In this document: in pieces, positions 32,201 through 33,142 of the stretch | Numbering within the stretch: the stretch's first letter is position 1 | Layout: every line of letters starts with the position of its first letter | From: Marseilla massiliensis | GTDB lineage: Bacteria > Bacteroidota > Bacteroidia > Bacteroidales > Bacteroidaceae | Assembly (NCBI RefSeq): GCF_016899855.1 | Contig: NZ_JACJJG010000029.1 | Coordinates: 1 to 33,142, forward strand | Reading direction: 5' to 3' | Length of the DNA stretch: 33,142 nucleotides | The notes under the pieces: generated by a model | Seen by the model: only the letters and a program-made list of their open reading frames with translations | What the model was told of the DNA's origin: nothing | The model's database searches: none | Position numbers and translations under genes: made by a program

Positions 32201-33062
32201 GAAACTCGCCGGACTGTCAGGACTCGACAGCACGAACGTTTCGGCAGACAAAGGTCCTATCATCGACAAGAAGGTTAGCAAGAATCCTGAGGGCTGGCAG
32301 CGCAAGGCTTGCTGGAATCCCGTGATATACCAGATACCCGATGGCGACTTGGTTATCGACTTCAAGATAGGAAATAACGTGGCAGACTGGACCGGATGGC
32401 AGATACGTTCAAAGGACGGAGGAAAGACTTGGAGCAAGCGTAAGCCCTTGCAGGAAGGCTTCCTCGGTCCGATTAAGAACAAGCCGATATTCAACAACGG
32501 ACGTATCATCGCTCCTACAAGTATTGAAAAGGGCGGCTGGAGACTGTATTTCGAATATTCAGACGACATGGGCAAGACGTGGAAACGTACCGACTATGTG
32601 GCCATGGACGAAGGAATAAAGATAATACAGCCGGCAATCATGAAGCTGAAAGACGGCCGCCTGGCTGCCGTGGCACGCACACGCAACGAGCACATAGGCA
32701 TAACCTACAGCTCTGACAACGGCGAAACATGGTCGAAGATACAGCTCATCGACACGCCTAACAACAACAGCGGACTCGACGCCGTTACCCTGAAAGACGG
32801 CCGTCACGTGCTTATCTGCAACGACCGCCCCATTCCCAAAGGAATCAAGAACGGCAAGGGAGCACGCACACCGCTGTCTGTAATGGTATCTGATGACGGC
32901 GTAAACTGGCGCCACTGGATTACTCTTGAGGAGTCGCCCATCAGCCAATACTCTTATCCATCAATCATCCAGACCTCAGACGGACATATTCACTGCATCT
33001 ATACATGGCGCAGACAGAGAATCAAACACGTAGAGCTGGATATTAATCAATTAAATAAATAA
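29217..33062 (+). CDS. GH78 alpha-L-rhamnosidase fused to a sialidase-fold (GH33-like) beta-propeller
   Basis: 1281 residues. Signal peptide to about residue 20 (CLSVSA). Residues 32-915 are a full GH78: an Ig-like start (TNLKTERMANPMSIDTPNPRLGW), a carbohydrate-binding jelly roll around 148-330, then the (alpha/alpha)6 barrel with VDCPQRDERQPWLGD (candidate general acid Glu505) and ATTIWELWNG (candidate base Glu796). Residues 920-1281 are a separate propeller with four Asp boxes (SKDGGKTW, SDDMGKTW, SSDNGETW, SDDGVNW). The usual FRIP arginine motif is missing, so it is not a standard neuraminidase. RG-II chain C is L-Rha linked to Kdo, and GH33 includes Kdo hydrolases, so I infer that one protein handles both sugars. 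Confidence 0.82.
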   Translation: MIRKTLITALALTLCLSVSAAKKKKTEKQSFPVAVTNLKTERMANPMSIDTPNPRLGWVLTSDKQDVMQTSYHIIVASTAEKAANLEGDLWDATVNSDQSQWVRYAGKELSSDTQCYWRVKITTTQGESDWSETATWNVGLLYEADWKGQWIGLDKAMPWDVEDVHSQLSSRYLRTEFKVEKPVKRATLYISGLGMYEAYINGKKVGDQVLAPLPTDYRKTVLYNAFDVTSMLSAENAIGVVLGNGRYYTMQQKKKPYKIANFGYPKLRANIIIEYTDGTTQTVSTNNKWKLNPDGAIRSNNEYDGEIYDARKELKGWTSAGYDDAKWMQAERVAIPTGTLRGQMSPNMKVLKTIKPLSVKKHGDSYIVDLGQNMAGWLKTRISGVAAGDTVFIRFAEKLNEDGSLYRDNYRHAYSTDKYVADGTENGRWWAPTFVYHGFRYAEIKGMKEADINSFIGEVVSDEMAVTGSFESSDTIVNKVYHNAMWGILGNYKGMPVDCPQRDERQPWLGDRTRGCFGEAFIFDNNTLYAKWARDIVEAQREDGCIPDVAPAYWNYYSDNMTWPAALPFSIEMMYNQYGDDEPLRKYYPAVRKWLAHMRRHYMKDGLMTKDKYGDWCVPPEDIKMIHSRDPKRQTDGTLIASAYYYRLNRLMERFAKMLSKDADAAEYAAEAERVKDAFNKKFLTVNRGTSLVPGLLLYPDSTFYGNNTVTANLLPYAFGMIDDDYVRSEVEKNIIKNIITDNKAMISCGVIGVQWLMHGLTDMGRADMAWLLASNKGYPSWGYMAEKGATTIWELWNGDTANPRMNSGNHVMLLGDLVSWLYEDVAGICADPNVPGYKHIIMKPDFSVDEMDDIKASYKSVYGTIVSRWYKKNGQLYWHIEVPANTTAEVHLPDGTVKNIGSGSYDFTSTLPVQDAAVLADEFLYTNTSFPQAHSATIAETTDGDLVATYFGGTKERNPDVCIWVSRKPKGSSEWLAPQLVADGVFKTDSEEAKLAGLSGLDSTNVSADKGPIIDKKVSKNPEGWQRKACWNPVIYQIPDGDLVIDFKIGNNVADWTGWQIRSKDGGKTWSKRKPLQEGFLGPIKNKPIFNNGRIIAPTSIEKGGWRLYFEYSDDMGKTWKRTDYVAMDEGIKIIQPAIMKLKDGRLAAVARTRNEHIGITYSSDNGETWSKIQLIDTPNNNSGLDAVTLKDGRHVLICNDRPIPKGIKNGKGARTPLSVMVSDDGVNWRHWITLEESPISQYSYPSIIQTSDGHIHCIYTWRRQRIKHVELDINQLNK

Positions 33063-33065
33063 TAC

Positions 33066-33100
33066 AAGGAGTTAAGGAGTAAGGTAGTAAAGGAGTTAAG
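33066..33100. repeat. Left arm of the GGAGTTAA / GTAGTTAAAG repeat, cut near the window end
   Basis: AAGGAGTTAAGGAG and GTAGTAAAGGAGTTAAG directly follow the GH78 fusion gene and resemble the left arms at 1379-1420 and 23493-23520. The matching right arm would lie beyond the window. Confidence 0.5.
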
Positions 33101-33142
33101 ACAATAGCTTTGTCAATGTTTGTTCGTATTGATGATCATTAC

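Noticed and set aside
29217..33062. C-terminal propeller as an ordinary sialidase
   Set aside because: Asp boxes are present but the FRIP arginine motif is missing, and the genomic context is pectin rather than sialoglycan.

Overview
The window looks like a chromosomal segment of a Bacteroidales bacterium, probably Prevotellaceae or a close relative. I infer this from the gene families (long-form urocanate hydratase, fused FtcD, Wzi-type outer-membrane protein, many signal-peptide glycan hydrolases, a C-terminal sorting-type domain). Several promoters also fit the Bacteroidetes pattern TTTG-N19/20-TAnnTTTG, and most genes lack a clear Shine-Dalgarno sequence. No tRNA, rRNA, IS element, phage gene or CRISPR array was seen.

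Layout. Positions 1-6385 (+) carry a histidine-utilisation operon: ftcD (5' end cut off by the window), hutU, hutH and hutI, converting histidine to glutamate with the formimino carbon passed to tetrahydrofolate. Positions 6641-11078 (-) hold a large secreted YD-repeat protein with a structured leader RNA, a RibD/DHFR-like reductase and an unrecognised exported protein. Positions 11538-16069 (+) hold a Wzi-type protein overlapping a small lipoprotein, a flavin reductase-like protein and dnaX. Positions 16189-17888 (-) hold asnA and a small lipoprotein. A DUF3592-like membrane protein follows at 18698 (+).

From 19321 to the right edge lie five large exported enzymes, all on +: a GH43-like/GH143-like/GH142-like multidomain protein, an STN-esterase resembling CE19, a GH95, a GH140-type apiosidase and a GH78 fused to a sialidase-fold propeller. 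Together they match enzymes known to dismantle rhamnogalacturonan II (RG-II), the most complex pectin. I read this as one flank of an RG-II polysaccharide-utilisation locus. Its SusC/SusD transporter, regulator and remaining enzymes are not in the window. Two proteins appear to combine the activities for one whole side chain each: L-Araf-DHA (chain D) and L-Rha-Kdo (chain C).

The most unexpected non-coding signal is a dispersed repeat: four intergenic arrays, each with three or four copies of a 15-bp near-palindrome (consensus AAAAGRCSGYCTTTT) at an exact 22-bp period, at 6556, 11193, 18316 and 27613. Two other intergenic repeat families are present. One is built of TTAAGAATTAAG arms forming perfect 25- and 31-bp hairpins; the other is built of CTTTAACTAC/GTAGTTAAAG arms. 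All assignments were made by reading the sequence; family numbers and comparisons with B. thetaiotaomicron enzymes are from memory and untested.
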